A stretch of 64,000 nucleotides of DNA. Origin: Climacium dendroides (lineage: Eukaryota; Streptophyta; Bryopsida; Hypnales; Climaciaceae). The stretch lies in assembly GCA_950106755.1 (NCBI GenBank), contig OX467092.1, positions 10,106,001-10,170,000 on the forward strand, written 5' to 3'. A program made the translations under genes and the position numbers. Below, piece after piece: positions 61,201 through 64,000 of this stretch. The notes under the pieces were generated by a model. That model was not told the origin of the DNA, made no database searches, and was given only the letters and a program-made list of their open reading frames with translations. The stretch's first letter is position 1, and every line of letters begins with the position of its first letter.

Positions 61201-64000
61201 AGAGGGGAGCAACCTGGGAACGCCACCAGAATATCATGTAGCTAAGCTAACAAGCACTGGTAAGAAAAACAAGTCCTTAGTGACTGTTCACAATGACTGC
61301 AAAGTGTTCACAATGACTTATTTATAGCCACTGTGAACAATTTTCAGTCATTCAAGACAGTCATTTATAGCATGTTTTCTACTACTGAAGAACCTTACTG
61401 AACCAGGACAGTTGGAAGAGATTACCACTCAATATGGGACCAGCAATTCGAAGAAACTGATACATCACTTGAGTGTTTGCACGGCGCACGTCATGATAAG
61501 AGTCTTCATCTACAGAAGTTTTTAAAACGAATAGAAGTCCTTCAGGCGTTTTCATGAGCTCCTGCATCAGTTCCTGCGAATTTGGGAGCATGTTGATGTT
61601 GATAAAGCTGTTTCCAGAGGTAAATTAAAACACACGATACTCCAAGAAACTCAACATGGGTAACGAAAATGGAAATCACCTAAGACTGCACTTGGGGAAT
61701 GGAAGATTCTGAACATAGGAACTGATTACAACGTGCAAAGTAATGGAAGGAATCAAAAAATTATGGAAAGTGTGCCTCTCATAATGGGATGCTTACTTTC
61801 CATAATCTTCCATTTTGCTGCATTATTTGTTACTTGAATACTAAGTTTCTCTCATCAGATTTCACAAAGAGATATTGCCCTTGATGAATCCATATATTTT
61901 CCAGAAAATCAAGTATTTTTTCTTGCATGAGGATATAATGAGATGCCATGATGGGAGTCAAATTAATTGAAACAACCTGGCTGCACAGGTCTCGTCTGAG
62001 AAATGTCCCTATGGCCACCATTGCACTGTACTGTACAGCAGCTTCTGTCTGATAGAAATACCGCCACAAAAGAAGACTCTGGTAAGCACTTCCCTTTCAC
62101 ATGGTAGTTCAGGAAATCATTTATCTTCCACTTGATGTATGTTAAAGGAGATATCTTACCTTGCTTGCGGGCCTAACAGCACAGGGAATCAGGACTTTGC
62201 TAAGAACATCCTTAGCAAGAGGAGCCCATGACGATTCCAACTCTTGTTTCTCAAATAATTCGTTCAGGAGCTGTTGCAACAGCAATCACCAAATTAATCA
62301 TTCCACGTCTGAATACACTCATTCTAGAACCTCAGGAGACACAACCAAGTGCTATGAAATGAAGGAAATAATAAAGTTCTTGTGTTGTCTTGTGGGTTTT
62401 TATATGAGACCTTGAACAAACAGACTTTTAGTGTATGCCGGTTCTTCAGAGTGATTTCTCTCTCCGCTGAAAAAATAGTTGCAGAACCAGATGAACTCCA
62501 CGGTAGCAAATGGGAAGCAAATATTTAGAGGTACACAGATACGTGTACATACCTGCAAGAAGCGGATACGAAGAGTAAGGTCTTCGTCGATTTGCAAGCA
62601 TACACTAAATAAAGGCATAAGTGACTCCAGATGAGGACCCACCTGCAGAAGCCAAGACGATTTGTTTTTTCAATTCAAATGAAGTTCCAAGTTTCACCAA
62701 AGCATCATTAAGCAAGCATTTACGGTTTCAAATGAGCCTGTAAATAGGATTACAGGTTTGGAAAACAGATGGGGTTGGTGGTAATTACCATTATTTACAT
62801 ACCCGGATTTGGGAGTTAATTGAAATGTGGTACGTACGATATCGATGGAACTGCGTATGAAATTGTGGAACACAAATTTTCCTGGCAAGCTTGAAGACCA
62901 GCCTTCGCAACCAGTTGTAACGATGTCCAAAAAGAAATGAATGTGATGCACATAAAGCTCTCTAGCTGATTCCATTCCTAATGCTTGAGCAAGATCTTCC
63001 AGAACCTGACCAGATCTCTTTTGGAGTTCTGCATCCCCTTCAACACTTTGAAGCTGCGACCCAAAATAAAATGACATAAATGGATTTGTATGAAAGCTCA
63101 AGTGATACTACAAGGGAATAAACAAAGAGGAAAATCTTTCGTCGATGAAGACCTTGATGAAACAGAAAAAAATAATGATGCATTTATTCAAATAGAATCA
63201 ATGACATCCGAGTCTAAGATAGGAAGGATGAAACATCAGGATATTGATCTCACCCGAAGAACCAAAACAAAGATCTTGAAGGATGAGGACTTGCACAGAG
63301 CTCCAGCAACCTGGATTAAATTGGCCACTACTTGTAGAAGCTGCAACGTGACAAACTTAGTTCATCAAATAGTAAAGCCGGAAATCTCTCAAAGATAACA
63401 TCAAGACAAATTTCAGAACTGATAATGTAGTAAGCTTGAATGATTTGACAGCCAGTAAGACATTTTACCATTAGAAGTTGCTAGATCTTCTATGTTTTTC
63501 AATAGTCATTACTATCAAGAATGATCACAAGCCTAATTGATTATCCAAGGCCTGAAAGAGAACTGACAAAATTTGAACCAGCAAAATCCAATGTTCTCAC
63601 AAAGAACTGAAATATATTGAAAGAATCCAGAAATTTTCTCAATAAGTGGGCAACAACCATACAACCATAGTTGAAATGAACTGCATTTCCTGGTATTTTG
63701 AGCTTCCGTTTCATTTTGGTAAATGTGCAAGTAGGAGACAATGATTTGTTAAAGTTAAAGTGAATGCACTGCTTGTATCTCATAAGTTGGACGCAATGAG
63801 TTGGTAACTTGGAACTTGGAAGAGCATAGACACTGTGACCACAATACAAGTTTGTGCTTGTGGTATTGGTTTTACCTGATTTTGAACAGCAGAATGGTTA
63901 CTGCAGAATACTTCTTTTTCGTAAAGCTTATCACAAATCTGAGCATGCAAATTTTCACATTGTTATTCACAGTCCATAGAGAGACCATGAAATGGAGGGG
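58291..64000 (-). CDS. Dynein axonemal assembly factor 5 (HEATR2), C-terminal part
   Basis: Exons: 63938-63876, 63340-63311, 63053-62838, 62642-62553, 62461-62411, 62270-62160, 62048-61977, 61573-61426, 60861-60719, 58868-58806, 58503-58291. All join in frame; the N-terminal half lies beyond the right edge. The read-through shows HEAT-type helical repeats matching the DNAAF5 C-terminal pattern: GPHLESLMPLFSVCLQIDED, LIPCAVRPASKTEAAVQYSA, KTSVDEDSYHDVRRANTQ, MELIGVLSKRIKDSSKLIR and FLQDLVNHMDDDEYSPIQ. In animals and green algae this cytoplasmic factor helps pre-assemble axonemal dynein arms; in a plant its use would be in swimming sperm. The acceptor of exon 62461-62411 (CGGAG) is unusual and was chosen to keep phase; the 30-nt exon is short but in frame. 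The assignment rests on remembered family patterns, not a search. Confidence 0.8.
59746..60631. mobile_element. Inverted-repeat element in a DNAAF5 intron
   Basis: TTAACCCCTAAAGGACCA at the left edge is exactly complementary to TGGTCCTTTAGGGGTTAA at the right edge (60614-60631). The roughly 890-bp interior is T-rich and non-coding. It lies wholly inside the intron between exons 60861-60719 and 58868-58806. No target duplication was identified. Confidence 0.8.
61255..61387. mobile_element. 133-bp CACTA-like MITE in a DNAAF5 intron
   Basis: It starts CACTGGTAAGAAAAAC and ends GTTTTCTACTACTG, which are roughly complementary. The arms carry AATGACTGCAAAGTG and GTTCACAATGACT motifs like the MITE at 8206-8346. 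AAG flanks both sides (61252-61254 and 61388-61390), consistent with a 3-bp target duplication. Confidence 0.7.

Noticed and set aside
62694..63101. TTI1/TTI2 identity for the right-hand HEAT-repeat gene
   Set aside because: Considered first, but the order of motifs through to the HMDDDEYSPIQ exon and the final exon fits the DNAAF5 C-terminal pattern better.
1..64000. tRNA or rRNA genes
   Set aside because: Read by eye for T-loop motifs (GGTTCGA-like) and paired arms; the few matches lacked a partner acceptor stem. Short or degenerate ones could be missed.

Overview
The window is nuclear DNA of a land plant. It is AT-rich, has GT-AG introns, and is full of small inverted-repeat elements and minisatellites. 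Two genes narrow the lineage. A protein kinase-NB-ARC-LRR immune receptor (a 'PNL' or Pkn-NLR) is a class known mainly from bryophytes, especially mosses. A dynein arm assembly factor (DNAAF5/HEATR2) implies motile sperm. A moss or other bryophyte is the best guess; a fern or lycophyte is not excluded. This assignment is inference from gene content; no marker sequence was compared.

Layout, left to right. 0-5 kb: a plus-strand coiled-coil/RING-H2 gene with well-formed splice sites but five in-frame stops. 5-8 kb: AT-rich spacer. 8-8.6 kb: a short tandem repeat, one copy of which carries a 141-bp CACTA-like MITE. 8.9-12.8 kb (minus): a spliced DDE-transposase-like gene with two in-frame TAGs. 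14.9-25.8 kb (minus): the NLR locus. The apparently intact receptor lies at 18.3-25.8 kb, followed by a degraded LRR tail and a decayed partial duplicate of its last intron and LRR exon, split by another MITE. 25.8-35.2 kb: mostly non-genic, with minisatellites, a possible small gene near 30.2-30.6 kb, a MITE at 31.0 kb and a 2-kb inverted repeat at 33.2-35.2 kb. 35.9-44.7 kb (minus): a complete 16-exon ATAD2/BRAT1-type bromodomain AAA ATPase in a visibly GC-richer block. 45.6-48.6 kb: a 3-kb satellite. 48.6-58.3 kb: minisatellites and AT-rich sequence. 58.3 kb to the right edge (minus): the C-terminal part of DNAAF5 with two inverted-repeat elements in its introns.

The three better-supported genes do unrelated jobs: immunity, chromatin and cilium assembly. 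They do not form a pathway. Exon joins were checked by hand for splice dinucleotides and reading phase. The ATAD2-like model closes in frame at 1,275 codons and the NLR at 2,183 codons. The DNAAF5 exons connect in frame throughout, with one acceptor less certain. No tRNA, rRNA, CRISPR array or organellar gene was recognised.
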